A DNA stretch of 64,000 nucleotides from Sisyra terminalis (Eukaryota; Arthropoda; Insecta; Neuroptera; Sisyridae): positions 23,103,001-23,167,000 of the forward strand of contig OY292275.1 of the NCBI GenBank assembly GCA_958496175.1, in the 5' to 3' direction. The position numbers and the translations under genes are program-made. The notes under the pieces were generated by a model, which was not told the DNA's origin, ran no database searches, and saw nothing but the letters and a program-made list of their open reading frames with translations. How positions within the stretch are numbered: the first letter of the stretch is position 1; the number at the start of each line of letters is the position of its first letter. This document shows positions 15,001 through 22,760 of the stretch, one piece after another.

Positions 15001-15123
15001 TTAGGATTTAAGGATATGGAGGTAAATATAATTAAAGTTTGTTTAGGAATCAACATGTTTGATCCCTCTGGTGTACAACTTCAAACTTACCGCTACGAGG
15101 GCCGCCAATCTATCCTTCGTCAT
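1..15123 (-). CDS. Syx1A: Syntaxin 1A, 5' part (exons 1-3; gene continues off the left edge)
   Basis: This is the N-terminal part of the plasma-membrane t-SNARE syntaxin 1A, which pairs with SNAP-25 and synaptobrevin to drive vesicle fusion at synapses. Three minus-strand coding exons join in phase 0: 15123-15091 (MTKDRLAALVA), 8441-8352 (AQSDDDDVVP through GFMDEFFGE) and 55-1 (VEEIREMIDK through NVEEV). The joined 59 residues follow the known order of animal syntaxin 1: a conserved MTKDRLAAL start, an acidic variable segment, the FMDEFF motif and the start of the first Habc helix. All visible junctions are GT-AG. The remaining Habc helices, SNARE helix and C-terminal anchor must lie left of position 1. 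The start codon is the first ATG of the conserved MTKDRLAAL opening. The gene is divergent from Ran. The third exon may continue past the edge. Confidence is high because all three exons match the family in order. Confidence 0.93.
56..3140. other. Syx1A intron 2, distal part
   Basis: About 3 kb of A+T-rich intron between exons 3 and 2. It has only short open stretches (348-530, 1258-1494, 2193-2459) with no recognisable product, and I see no clear repeat. Confidence 0.7.
3141..3339. repeat. Candidate short inverted-repeat element
   Basis: The left end AGGGTCGGTATTTTCACA is matched on the opposite strand at the right end by AGGGCCAGTATTTTCTCT. The terminal inverted repeat is about 18 bp and imperfect, in an element of about 200 bp. 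A further GTATTTTCACC-type end occurs in inverted form near 3575-3595. No target duplication is evident, so this is only a candidate MITE. Confidence 0.4.
3588..3957. mobile_element. Older hAT-like MITE (left-truncated), split by the inner copy at 3722-3932
   Basis: The piece at 3588-3713 carries the internal part and right terminal repeat (CAACGTTGTCAGATATTGACG). It resumes after the inner insertion with TAAAAGGGACATGAGCC at 3941-3957. Joined across the insertion this matches, in reverse complement, the left terminus of the copy at 33615, which also runs from the GGCAACG core out to CATGAGCC. It belongs to a variant of the same family with a different outer terminus. Confidence 0.7.
3722..3932. 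mobile_element. hAT-like MITE with intact 8-bp target duplication
   Basis: Element of 211 bp with long terminal inverted repeats. The left end starts GGCTTATGTGTACATCTGAC and the right end, reversed, starts GGCTCAAGTGTACTTTAGC. Both are followed by CAACGTTGCATTTTCGA and a run ending in TTTAATTTAATTCGC or close to it. It is flanked on both sides by GACGTCTC (3714-3721 and 3933-3940). Eight-base duplications are typical of hAT and P-type elements. There is no coding capacity. Confidence 0.85.
3958..5405. other. Syx1A intron 2, no feature recognised
   Basis: A+T-rich intron with homopolymer T and A runs. The open stretch at 4992-5180 looks like chance. Confidence 0.6.
5409..5626. mobile_element. 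PIF/Harbinger-like MITE with TAA target duplication
   Basis: Element of 218 bp whose two ends align without gaps: GGGGTCATCCATAAATTAC at the left and, reversed, GGCGCCATCTATAAATTAC at the right. TAA flanks both sides (5406-5408 and 5627-5629). Three-base TWA duplications are characteristic of PIF/Harbinger elements. The interior is unusually G-rich for the window (a run of nine or more G near 5440) and has no reading frame. Confidence 0.7.
5630..7033. other. Syx1A intron 2, no feature recognised
   Basis: A+T-rich intron sequence; I see no repeats or coding signal. Confidence 0.6.
7034..7166. repeat. Short foldback element
   Basis: Two arms of about 47 bp form a near-palindrome: GCTTTTGAATTGGTTGATCA at 7058-7077 and its reverse complement, with one mismatch, around 7120-7137. 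A 35-bp centre separates them. Probably a small MITE remnant; family unknown. Confidence 0.6.
7167..8351. other. Syx1A intron 2, proximal part
   Basis: A+T-rich intron leading to the exon 2 donor. No repeat or gene recognised. Confidence 0.6.
8352..8441 (-). CDS. Syx1A: Syntaxin 1A coding exon 2
   Basis: The 90-nt exon is preceded by a pyrimidine-rich TATAG acceptor and followed by a GTATGT donor. Its 30 residues begin AQSDDDD and end GFMDEFFGE. The acidic run and the FMDEFF motif are typical of syntaxin 1. It is phase 0 at both ends. Confidence 0.92.
8442..10188. other. Syx1A intron 1, distal part
   Basis: Contains a plus-strand open stretch of 117 codons (8537-8890, no ATG start) with hydrophobic segments, another at 9007-9225, and one at 9661-9870 around repeated CATCGATGTTTTT motifs. 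None matches a family I can name, so none is called as a gene. Confidence 0.5.
10189..10300 (-). mobile_element. tRNA-derived SINE, 3' fragment
   Basis: In reverse complement this holds the shared SINE body: AAATTTTTGATATTTCTCGA, a degraded TTATTAACTCTTAGAGTCGC and the tail TTATAAAGCGACGGTAAATA. The tRNA-like head is missing. Confidence 0.7.
10375..10545. mobile_element. Foldback MITE, diverged relative of the 32.2-kb palindrome
   Basis: The left end ATATATGTCGTATGATATAA and the right end GAGTCATACGACACATATAT are inverted copies of each other. The inner ACGCGTTTCAACAGTC matches the arm of the element at 32237-32459. More decayed than that copy. Confidence 0.6.
10825..10918 (+). mobile_element. 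tRNA-derived SINE, 3' fragment
   Basis: Body and tail only: TATTTCTCAATTTACGGATT, then a CTAGAGTCGCTAAAGGC block and an ACGGTAAATAACAATAATT end. It lies in the opposite orientation to the fragment at 10189, about 0.5 kb away. Confidence 0.75.
11135..11270. mobile_element. Decayed copy of the GGCAACG hAT-like MITE family
   Basis: Has AATCTGGCAAC followed by ACAAAAGAGAAAATTATATA and TTAGAATTGA, which are internal segments of the 3722 and 18264 copies. The right terminus is not recognisable. Confidence 0.4.
11281..11770. other. Syx1A intron 1, no feature recognised
   Basis: A+T-rich intron with no repeat or coding signal that I can see. Confidence 0.55.
11771..11915 (+). mobile_element. Possible retrotransposon or Helitron 3' fragment
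   Basis: The string AACGAAATCGGCAAAGCCGT followed by TATAGAGTT, ACATACAAACAG and an A tract resembles the 3' ends of many insect transposable elements, where an ATCGG...AGCCGTT motif precedes ACATACA. Superfamily cannot be decided. Confidence 0.35.
12024..12340 (+). mobile_element. hAT-type element fragment (left terminus)
   Basis: Begins GCAGTGCTTCTCAAAGAGGA and continues with CGTGGAACCCTGGAGTTCC and GGAGTACCACGAG. The CAGTG-TTCTCAA opening with a GGAACCC/GGTTCC-like interior is typical of hAT elements. A matching right terminus was not found, so it is truncated or decayed; the right boundary is approximate. Confidence 0.5.
12341..13185. other. Syx1A intron 1, no feature recognised
   Basis: A+T-rich intron. 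The open stretch at 12642-12881 has no family resemblance. Confidence 0.55.
13186..13523. mobile_element. Candidate inverted-repeat element containing a 64-bp tandem duplication
   Basis: Left end GTGATGCTACTCGATTCACT; the right end reversed reads GTGATGCAACTCGAGTTTTA. The terminal repeat is short and imperfect. Several ACTCGAG or ATTCGAGT motifs lie inside. Superfamily uncertain; hAT is a guess from the GTGATGC end. Confidence 0.45.
13294..13421 (+). repeat. Tandem duplication, two 64-bp units
   Basis: Unit 1 starts at 13294 (GTTAAAGTTGGAAATATTGT) and unit 2 at 13358 (GTTAAAATTGGAAATATTGT). Both contain ATCCACATCGATTGAAAAAA and end TTAATTCAGGAAA. Only a few differences separate them, so the duplication is fairly recent. 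Confidence 0.85.
13524..15090. other. Syx1A intron 1, proximal part
   Basis: A+T-rich, with somewhat more mixed composition after 14800. No coding or repeat feature recognised. Confidence 0.55.
15091..15123 (-). CDS. Syx1A: Syntaxin 1A coding exon 1
   Basis: The 33-nt exon encodes MTKDRLAALVA and ends at a GTAAG donor (15090 downward). In most animal syntaxin 1 proteins this opening reads MTKDRLAAL followed by a variable residue and AQSDD, which the next exon supplies. Upstream sequence on the minus strand is presumed 5' UTR. Confidence 0.9.
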
Positions 15124-15978
15124 TTTTCACCAATGTAACTCACACACTGTAACTTTGCCTGATTTTATAAAAAAATCCCATTCAAAACTTTTGTACGGAA
15201 CGGCACTAAAACTAAGGAACGGACACTACGATCATAAAAATCGATACGTTCACGATACTGCTGTCCTGCACTGCCGTCATTAAACGACGCTTGCGCGTAT
15301 GACGTCAACTCGTGGTATCATTTATAAATTAATTTCATATTTGTAAAAAATAAATCTTTCGAGTTGATCATTGAAACTGAAAATTTTCGTTTTAAAATTC
15401 AAAATAATAATTTTCACAGTATTTTCATCTGAAAAAGTGACTTAATTTTGTTCGAAGTAAATCCGTTACAGCACTCACATATTGGTAGCCGGTTTGACTT
15501 TTGAGCCTATTCAGAGGACGCCATTGTGAGCCATAACGACTTCTATATCAGGTAAAAAGAATCCCTTATATGTACATTGATCATTGTAATCTGTGTGTTA
15601 AAATTAAGTGAAAATTTCTGTAATTATTTTCTGTAAGTTTTGCAAATAATATTTTTCGAAAAACATTGATATTTTTCAAGATTTTTAAATTTTAACATCG
15701 GTGTGTCATACCAAATTCCTATGATACACAATAAAAGCGCCATTCCGGCGTACAAATTTAAGTTCAACAGTCGTGCATCTTTTGTTCTTTGCAATAGTAA
15801 CATTTTTACTTTGTCAAATCTTTAAATTTCATGTTATATTTCGTCAGCCTACTATTTTGTTATATTTTTTGTGAAATTTGTTAAATTTAAAGTGGCCTTC
15901 AGTGATTCTAACCATAGTTTCTCTTTGTAACGTTCCATTTGTGTTTTCTAGAATTTTCTTGAAAGAAAACATTACACC
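15124..15978. promoter_or_regulatory. Head-to-head promoter region of Syx1A and Ran
   Basis: The 855 bp between the two start codons must hold the 5' UTRs and promoters of both genes. It is richer in CpG than its surroundings, especially 15180-15310. For Ran, CAG/GTAAAAAG at 15551/15552 is a possible donor and TTTTCTAG at 15944-15951 a possible acceptor of a 400-nt 5'-UTR intron. Neither transcription start can be fixed from sequence alone. Confidence 0.6.
15300..15307. promoter_or_regulatory. Palindromic CRE (TGACGTCA)
   Basis: A perfect full-length cAMP-response element 177 bp upstream of the Syx1A start codon, in the CpG-richer part of the shared promoter region. CREB/ATF-family proteins bind this palindrome. 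Its use here is an inference. Confidence 0.5.
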
Positions 15979-16683
15979 ATGGCTCAAGATCTTGATATGC
16001 CGACATTCAAGTGTGTTCTTGTGGGTGATGGAGGTACCGGCAAAACTACTTTTGTTAAACGTCATTTAACTGGCGAGTTTGAAAAAAAGTACGTAGCGAC
16101 TCTTGGCGTTGAAGTTCATCCACTCGTGTTCCATACAAATCGAGGTCCGATTCGTTTTAATGTATGGGATACTGCCGGTCAAGAAAAATTTGGAGGACTT
16201 CGAGATGGTTATTACATCCAAGGCCAATGCGCCCTTATTATGTTTGACGTAACATCCCGAGTTACTTACAAAAATGTTCCAAATTGGCATAGAGATTTGG
16301 TTCGTGTTTGTGAAAATGTTCCAATTGTACTTTGTGGCAATAAAGTAGACATCAAAGATAGAAAAGTCAAAGCTAAAAGTATTGTATTTCACAGAAAGAA
16401 AAATTTACAAGTACGTATATACTTCATCGAAAATCACACCGGTATAAACTTATTTTATTTATTTCAGTACTACGATATTTCTGCTAAATCTAATTACAAC
16501 TTCGAAAAACCATTCTTATGGTTGGCCAGAAAATTGATCGGGGATCCTAACTTGGAATTCGTCGCCATGCCAGCTCTCGTGCCACCAGAAGTTCAAATGG
16601 ATCCTCATTGGCAACAACAAATCGAAAACGATCTCAAAGAAGCTCAAGAAACAGCTCTACCCGAGGATGACGAGGAACTTTAA
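15979..16683 (+). CDS. Ran: Ran GTPase, complete; exons 15979-16410 and 16468-16683
   Basis: Ran is the small GTPase that sets direction in nuclear import and export and also acts in spindle assembly. Removing the 57-nt intron (16411-16467, CAA/GTACGT to TTTCAG/TAC) gives 215 residues, close to the usual 216. Visible motifs are GDGGTGKT (16-23, P-loop), the effector segment [17 protein letters not shown] (64-68), NKVD (121-124), ISAK (148-151) and the acidic tail PEDDEEL, which in Ran packs on the GDP-bound fold. There is no C-terminal CAAX box, as expected for Ran. The start is in good context (CACCATGG). The intron is stop-free and a multiple of three, so the unspliced frame stays open at 234 codons. 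Divergent from Syx1A, convergent with mitochondrial EF-Tu. Confidence 0.98.
   Translation: MAQDLDMPTFKCVLVGDGGTGKTTFVKRHLTGEFEKKYVATLGVEVHPLVFHTNRGPIRFNVWDTAGQEKFGGLRDGYYIQGQCALIMFDVTSRVTYKNVPNWHRDLVRVCENVPIVLCGNKVDIKDRKVKAKSIVFHRKKNLQVRIYFIENHTGINLFYLFQYYDISAKSNYNFEKPFLWLARKLIGDPNLEFVAMPALVPPEVQMDPHWQQQIENDLKEAQETALPEDDEEL
16411..16467 (+). other. Ran: 57-nt Ran intron, in frame and free of stops
   Basis: Donor GTACGTATA and acceptor TTTATTTATTTCAG. Conserved Ran sequence is contiguous across it: KKNLQ before, YYDISAK after. If retained it would insert 19 residues just before the G5 ISAK guanine-binding loop. I treat it as an ordinary intron. Confidence 0.93.
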
Positions 16684-16767
16684 AATATTTTTTCATTGTT
16701 TAAGTTAAAACGAATTAAACTCCTTAATATTATCATTTATTATATTAATAGAAATATTTTTTTCCAA

Positions 16768-16773
16768 AATAAA
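16768..16773 (+). terminator. Proximal polyadenylation signal, Ran
   Basis: AATAAA 85 bp after the Ran stop. Further copies at 17120 and 17136 could give a longer 3' UTR. Confidence 0.5.
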
Positions 16774-17190
16774 CTCAATATTGTTCAGTAATTGTTGGTT
16801 CATTACATTTTGTATTATAGATACATAATTGTTAATTTTTAAAAAAATAATTTTGACATCAAATGAACCTTGGTTTTAATATCCAAATTTAAATTGTAAT
16901 TTTGTGTAATGTATGAATGTATTGTTTGAAAGTTGATCCATTGTGGGATCAAATTGCGAAGTTAATTGATATTTTTATAAAACTTGTATATTAAAATCAC
17001 ATTGGTTGTAGATTGTTAGTTTCGATTTGCTAAGTTTTTTTTTCTATAATTTGTAAAAAATTGCTTTAACTAAGTCTGAGTTTTTAATGTTACTTCTGGC
17101 TTGTAAATGATTCAATTTTAATAAAACATGTCACCAATAAATATGTCTTCTATATTTTAATTAAGCACAGCATATTTAACGAAAAATGTT

Positions 17191-17196
17191 TTTATT
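17191..17196 (-). terminator. Polyadenylation signal, mitochondrial EF-Tu
   Basis: AATAAA on the minus strand, 50 bp downstream of the stop codon and the first such hexamer there. Confidence 0.6.
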
Positions 17197-17245
17197 TAAT
17201 ACTAAATTCTTATAAATATAATTAAACAGATACAAAAAAGGAAAT

Positions 17246-20200
17246 TTATTTTTCTTTTGCTAATTTTTCGCGAGCTTTTTTGCCTTCGGTAAGCAAAGTT
17301 CGATCTTTCTCAGTTAATGGGGGAAGAAGGTTGGTAACTACACCAGTTCCCAAGGTGATACTTCCATCTCGTAAAGTAAACCGCTGTCCTTTCTCGACGA
17401 CCATGGGTTTCAGCATCTTTAGTGAAAGTCTGAAAGTAAAAACGTATTTTTAACAATAGTTAAAAACAATTTTAAAGCTAGTTAAACATTGGCACTTGTA
17501 TATTGAATGCAAAACAATCTCTAATAAAATGAAGTTCCGAATATTTCTTACTTAGAAATTTAATTTAAAAAGAAATACACATAGAAATAAATCTTAATTT
17601 TAGAAATTGCTAAATGTTTACCATATATTCAAACTTAAAAGTTCAAAAATTCATTTTGCTTATGTTTAATCCTAAAACATGTTAAAACAATACAAAAGTT
17701 AACGTTGAAGTCACTATTAAGAAGGGTTTTGTATCGGTTAAATACATAAAAAATGAACTATCGTATACAGTAGACCCTTCCTTATATCACGGTAGAAACA
17801 TTTCGTGTTAAACGGGTCACTTTAATTATGAAATAAATACATGAGCCGTTTACAACTAACTTGACGACTACGGGAAATAGTTAAAAAAATATTTTACAAT
17901 AAAGTACAAGATCCCTTCTTAGCGTGTTGTACGGTATACAGTTATAACCTTTTTCGTTGTATTATATTAATTTATGCTATAAGGATTTATATTGTAGCGA
18001 GGACTACTGCATTTAACATACATACCGAGATAATTCCTAATTTTTTAATATCTTAATTGCTTATGTATGTATTATCTATTTATCTTTTGTATTAATTTGA
18101 ATTTTTTTATAAATTATACTTATTTGTATAAATTTTGTAATTCTTCTGGTTCTATGAACAGGTGTAAAGCACAGTTTTAAAGTAAAAGCACACAACAGAA
18201 TTCAGAGTTTTTAAACTACTCTCCCTTCCATACCCCACACTGTGAAACAACTAAATAAATATTGGCTCAAGTGTATTTAGCACACCCACAATTTGGCAAC
18301 GTTACATTTTCGACTTTGTTTTTAATTTAATTCGCGATATTTTTGTTAATTCAATTCTAATATGGTATAATTCTCTTTTTTGTGGCTAAATTTTCATTAT
18401 GGACCGATTTAATCGCGAATTAAATTAAAAACAAAGTCGAAAATGCAACGTTGCCAGATTGTGGGTGAGCTAAAGTACACTTAAGCCTAAATATTTTTTT
18501 TTATTACCATATTCCTTTCCAAAGAATAAAAAAATTGACGGAAAATAATTGGATAATAATATGCTGATTTTTTGAAATCGGTATGTACATAGGTACAAAT
18601 TAAAGAAATGCATCGAAACGTTTGAACTGCATTTTTTTTCTATTTCTTTTAAACGTTACAAAAAAAAGAAGGAAATTAGAATTTTTCATTCTGATTTGTG
18701 ATTGACCAAACAAAGTTACAGGTGAAAAACAATTTCATATAGTGGAAATAAAGAAATATAAAAATTTGTTATTTTTCCCCTGTGGTAAAAAAAACATTAT
18801 GGTGACAAATTTATTTAGAATGACGGCTAGAAGCAACAAATTTTCTGAACTTTTAACGACAATATTAAATTAATTTACAAAAAAAGTGATAAATAATTTG
18901 AACTTTTGGGAACATAAATGACAAATACGAATGGTCAAGGTGGTCGATCCAGCATTGGTAGGCACTCGGCTCGATCCTCGTATCGAAGAAATTTCAGTAT
19001 TTCTCGATTTACGGCTTTTTATTAACGCTAGAGGCGCTAAAAACTTCGGCAGTTATAAAGTAATGGTAAATAACTTGTCATTTGTTGTGTCAGTGTTAGA
19101 TGTGAATATTTCACCAGTAGCTACTAATAATTATGAATATTGCAATTAAAACCACTTGAACACAACTACACAATCCATTCAGATCTCCAATTTGATGAGA
19201 AATAAGTACCGTAAAACTCATGACAGGAAAACTTGTGTAAACAAATATGTAAGCAATTAATAGTTGCTCCCATTTAAGCTAAAAACTAGTTATTCATCAA
19301 TAAAAAAGGACTAACCGTATTATATTTCATCAGAAACTTTGGCAGAATATTATCTAATCTTGCTAAGACCAGAGGACGAGTTTAAAAAGGGGCATAACCT
19401 TACGTAGTTTATGAACGACCCTTTATTTTACTTAGATTCTCTTAGTAATTTTAGCTTCTTTTTCTAGTTAGGAACCATAATCGACAGCTACCCAGTTTCT
19501 TAGTTTAAGTGAGTGATTTTATATTGTTTACATTATTTAATAAATACGGTAAAATTGCATGGCTGAACAACATCCTTGAGTAGAAATATTTGAAGCATTG
19601 CTCCGTTATAGTTTTTATGTGATTTCTATTTATTTATGTTGTACTATTTTCATTTTATTAAATAATTTACTTACTTTGTATCTTCTCCGGGCATAACCAT
19701 ATCTTTATCGGGTATTGTAACTTGGACAGCGCAATCCCAAGTCTTTGAAAACATTTGCAATTGAATAAAAGACGTAAATGGTTTATGACGACCACCTTCA
19801 TCTTTGCTAAGAATGTAAACTTGAGCTTCCAAATTATCATGGGCTTTCATTGTTCCTGGCTTACACATGACCATACCACGTTTGATATCGTCACGTTTTA
19901 CTCCTCGAACTAATGCTCCAAGTTGATCACCAGCATGCGCTTCTTCTAAAATTTGGTGGAACATTTCAACACCGGTGACGGTGCTTTTGATTACTTTGTT
20001 GTGGCCGATGAATTCGCATTCAGCTCCTTTTTTCAATATCCCTCGTTCTAATCGTCCAGTTACTACAGTTCCTCTACCAGGGATAGAATATGTATTTTCT
20101 ACAGGCAATAAAAATGGTTTATCTAAATCGCGAATAGGAGTTGGAATATATTTGTCAACTTCTTCTAATAGTTTAAAAATAGCGTTAGCTCCTATTTCAG

Positions 20201-21033
20201 GATTTTTTCCTTCGAGAGCACATAGAGCTGAGCCTTTTACAATGGGAACGGTTTCACCATCGTAGCCCATTTCCGTCATCAATTCACGAATTTCCATTTC
20301 AACAAGTTCAACCATTTCTTCGTCAGCTGCATCAACTTTGTTGATGAAAATAACGATGTGATTAATACCAATTTGTTTTGCAAGAAGCAAATGCTCTCTT
20401 GTTTGAGGCATCGCCCCATCAGTTGCAGCAACCACTAAAATGGCACCATCCATTTGAGCGGTTCCCGTAATCATATTCTGAAAATAAATAGAATACATGA
20501 TTCAAAACTATAAATACTAGTTCAATGATAAAACTACTTTAATATAATCGGCATGTCCTGGACAGTCTGTGTGACCATAATGACGATTTTCTGTCTGGTA
20601 TTCTATATGAGCTACGTTAATGGTGATTCCTCGAGCACGTTCTTCCGGCGCATTATCAATATCGGCATACTTTTTAGCTTCAGCCATTTTCTTGTCACTA
20701 AGAACTTTAGTAATGGCTGCAGTAAGGGTCGTTTTTCCGTGATCTACATGTCCTATAGTTCCTACATTGCAATGCGGCTTGTCTCTTTGGAAAACTTTTT
20801 TTTCAGCGTAAAATCGAACTGATGTCACCGTGGGTAAAACGCTTTGTAATTGTTGAACATTGCGTTGATATTTAGAAATACTTCTATTATAAATTAATTG
20901 TTTTATTGTATGTCTTAAAGCTAGGAAATGAAAAAGAAAAATCAGATAACCTTAAATTCATGAAAGGCATGTAGAAGTTAAAAAAAATATTACCAGGGTA
21001 TAATACTCGTCGAGCTGATATAAGTGTCGACAT
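17246..21033 (-). CDS. TUFM: Mitochondrial elongation factor Tu, complete, four exons
   Basis: Nuclear-encoded EF-Tu delivers aminoacyl-tRNA to the mitochondrial ribosome, using GTP. Exons: 21033-20994, 20920-20538, 20477-19675 and 17429-17246, all GT-AG; total 1410 nt, 469 residues. Exon 1 ([13 protein letters not shown]) and the start of exon 2 give a basic leader with no acidic residue before about position 53, as expected of a matrix-targeting peptide; SVRFYAE is a plausible cleavage area. Motifs: GHVDHGKT (70-77), RGITI (110-114), DCPGH (132-136), NKVD (187-190), GSAL (223-226), then the beta-barrel domains 2 and 3 with [10 protein letters not shown] and MFSKTWDCA. The last exon ends in a lysine-rich tail. 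The first ATG after stops was chosen as the start. The 2.2-kb last intron carries a MITE, a SINE and a Harbinger-like end. Confidence 0.97.
17430..18263. other. EF-Tu intron 3, part without clear features
   Basis: A+T-rich. ACAGTAGACCCTTCCTTATA at about 17768 resembles the terminus of pogo/Tigger-type elements, but I found no matching opposite end. Confidence 0.45.
18264..18487. mobile_element. hAT-like MITE with 8-bp target duplication, in EF-Tu intron 3
   Basis: Element of 224 bp with terminal inverted repeats of about 75 bp: GGCTCAAGTGTATTTAGCAC at the left, GGCTTAAGTGTACTTTAGCT reversed at the right. Inside both ends come GGCAACGTT(A/G)CATTTTCGA and TTTAATTTAATTCGCG. It is flanked by TAAATATT on both sides (18256-18263 and 18488-18495). 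Same family as 3722-3932. Confidence 0.88.
18922..19077 (+). mobile_element. tRNA-derived SINE, nearly full length, in EF-Tu intron 3
   Basis: Has a degraded A-box part (AATGGTCAAGGTGGTCGAT), a B-box part (GGCTCGATCCTCG), the body CAGTATTTCTCGATTTACGG and the tail GCGCTAAAAACTTCGGCAGT then ATGGTAAATAAC. It is antisense to the host gene. The small open frame across it is not a gene. Confidence 0.8.
19388..19425. mobile_element. Harbinger-like MITE end fragment
   Basis: Reversed, it reads GGGTCGTTCATAAACTACGT. This resembles the GGGGTCATCCATAAATTAC terminus of the 5409 element and the GGGGTCATTCGTTAATTACG end at 62106. The other end is not recognisable. Confidence 0.4.
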
Positions 21034-22095
21034 TTTATTTTATTATTTAATTACGATAACAGTGCTTGAATATTTTTGTTTAGGCGATTTTGTAAACGAA
21101 AAGATTTACTTATTCATATGATTGCCTCTGCTGCCTCCTATTGCGCCTAGTTCTTTTTTAATACATTTATATGGAGGATTGTAAGAGACGTAAGAGAGCA
21201 TTATATAATTCCATGTTTTAAACAAAGATAAAAGCTAATTGCGGAAAAGCATTTGTTCGGACTGACGTGAAACTTTCGCAAATATTTCACTCATATTTCA
21301 AAGCGGAAAATGCGGAAAATTCAAAACATGCAAAAAATAAAATTTAGGATTGAAGTGATCAAAATAGTTGGAAATAGTTATTGATTAAATAAGTAATTTA
21401 TAAAACAGAAATAAAGATGGTTTTTACTTGTCTATTATGTCCAATTATGTCTATTATATAATTATGTTTAATAAAATTGTTACTCTCTAATATGTTTATT
21501 TGTTTACTAAAATTATTTTAGACATTCTAGAGTTTATAAAGTATATTTACTAACAACTATTTAATAATAATTACTATTATAAAAATACATTTTTAAGATA
21601 ATAAACAAAAGTAATATTAAGATGCTAACATTTTTAAGTTAGATTTTTTTTTAATTTTTGGTAAAAATACCTTCTCGAAGACATTGGTATTTTTAGAAAT
21701 TTAAAATAGACCGTTTGCCCAAATCTAATAAAAGGCTTATATAGTTGCTGATAGCTGCATGGGTATATTTTTATTATTTAAAAAATAAATTGATAAAAAA
21801 TTAAGTTATAAGCTTGGATGTTCCTGATTCAAGCTTATACTAAAAATAATTAAGTTTGGTTTTTTCGAAATATGTCTAGAAAACGAATTTCGGGTATTAA
21901 ATTCTAATTAAACGTTAAATATAATCTGTGGAGGTCAGTTATTATGGGGGTCCTATTAAACTCATGTATCTACTATCTTCTATGTGTCGCATAGGGTATA
22001 TGTCTTAAACGTAAGATAAGTTTAAATGGTTGCCGAAGAGAACAAGGCAATGAATAAAATTATATTTTTAACGTTTTCACGGTCGGTCTTCATCA
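21034..22095. other. Upstream of EF-Tu; promoter and intergenic DNA
   Basis: The first 150-200 bp should hold the EF-Tu promoter, but no TATA box or named site stands out. The rest is A+T-rich without recognisable features. Confidence 0.45.
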
Positions 22096-22355
22096 AGTCA
22101 CAACTCTTTAGTAAAAAAATTGTGGCTTTCGGATCCAAAGTTGTGCGTTAATTTGATAAACGATGTTGCAAATGCTTTGCAACCTCTCCGGATCGCATCT
22201 TCAGGGCGTAATATGCTCAAAACAATTAGTTCCGGAGCATATCGGAGTATATTACGCCCGAAGAAATTGCAAAACCTTGGAGACATTGCCAATCGAATCA
22301 TTACACGGCTTTGGATCTGAAAGACACACATTTTTCACTAGAGAGTTGTAATTTG
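22096..22355. mobile_element. Foldback MITE, about 260 bp
   Basis: Arms of about 125 bp are inverted copies: CACAACTCTTTAGTAAAAA at the left against TACAACTCTCTAGTGAAAAA at the right (reversed). Inside, GGATCCAAAG(T/C)(T/C)GTG and a GGGCGTAATAT(G/A)CTC core recur on both sides. The overlapping open frames on both strands result from the palindrome, not from genes. Confidence 0.75.
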
Positions 22356-22448
22356 AATGAGTAAAAATATTTATGTTTTTTATTTTTTCATTTCTGTAAC
22401 TAAAATTATATGAATAGCTCTTTTTTTAAGCTTGAGATACAAAAATTT

Positions 22449-22760
22449 AACGATTGAACCAAGATCACGGGTAATTGGAAAAAATAGTTAGATCAGTTTA
22501 AACCATTTAAACTATCATTGATTGGCAACGTTTCGTCTTTATTCTAATTTTAGTTGGGCTTATCAAATTAAAAATTCGCAACTACAATGAAATTTATATT
22601 AGAAAAATATCGTGTATGTATTTATTTTAACTTGACGATCGTTTAGACATAGTTGAAAGCTTGATAGTCTTAAGAATAAATACGAAACGTTGCCAATCAA
22701 TGATAGTTTAAACTGCTCTAACTATTTTTTCCAATTACTCGTGATCCTGATTCTATCGTT
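22449..22760. mobile_element. Inverted-repeat MITE, about 310 bp
   Basis: Left end AACGATTGAACCAAGATCAC; right end reversed AACGATAGAATCAGGATCAC. The match continues through GAGTAATTGGAAAAAATAGT and ATCATTGATTGGCAACGTTT for about 90 bp, apart from a short insertion in the left arm. The centre differs. No coding capacity; family not known to me. Confidence 0.75.

Larger units (their letters stand above)
16684..17245. other. Convergent 3' UTR region of Ran and mitochondrial EF-Tu
   Basis: The 562 bp between the two stop codons. Plus-strand AATAAA signals for Ran lie at 16768-16773, 17120-17125 and 17136-17141. A minus-strand AATAAA for EF-Tu lies at 17191-17196 (TTTATT on the plus strand), 50 bp past its stop. 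If Ran uses the distal signals, the two transcripts end very close together or overlap. Confidence 0.7.

Noticed and set aside
16411..16467. Ran as a single uninterrupted 234-codon gene
   Set aside because: The 19 extra residues break a very conserved Ran segment ([12 protein letters not shown]) and are bounded by good GT-AG sites.
17768..17840. Pogo/Tigger-like terminus ACAGTAGACCCTTCCTTATA
   Set aside because: Only one end is visible and no inverted partner was found, so element status is not supported.
20517..20828. EF-Tu starting at a GTG at 20828
   Set aside because: The frame stays open upstream to a splice acceptor, and exon 1 at 21033-20994 supplies an ATG and a mitochondrial leader.
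22098..22351. Three overlapping open frames on both strands around 22.1-22.35 kb
   Set aside because: They are mirror images produced by a palindromic element.
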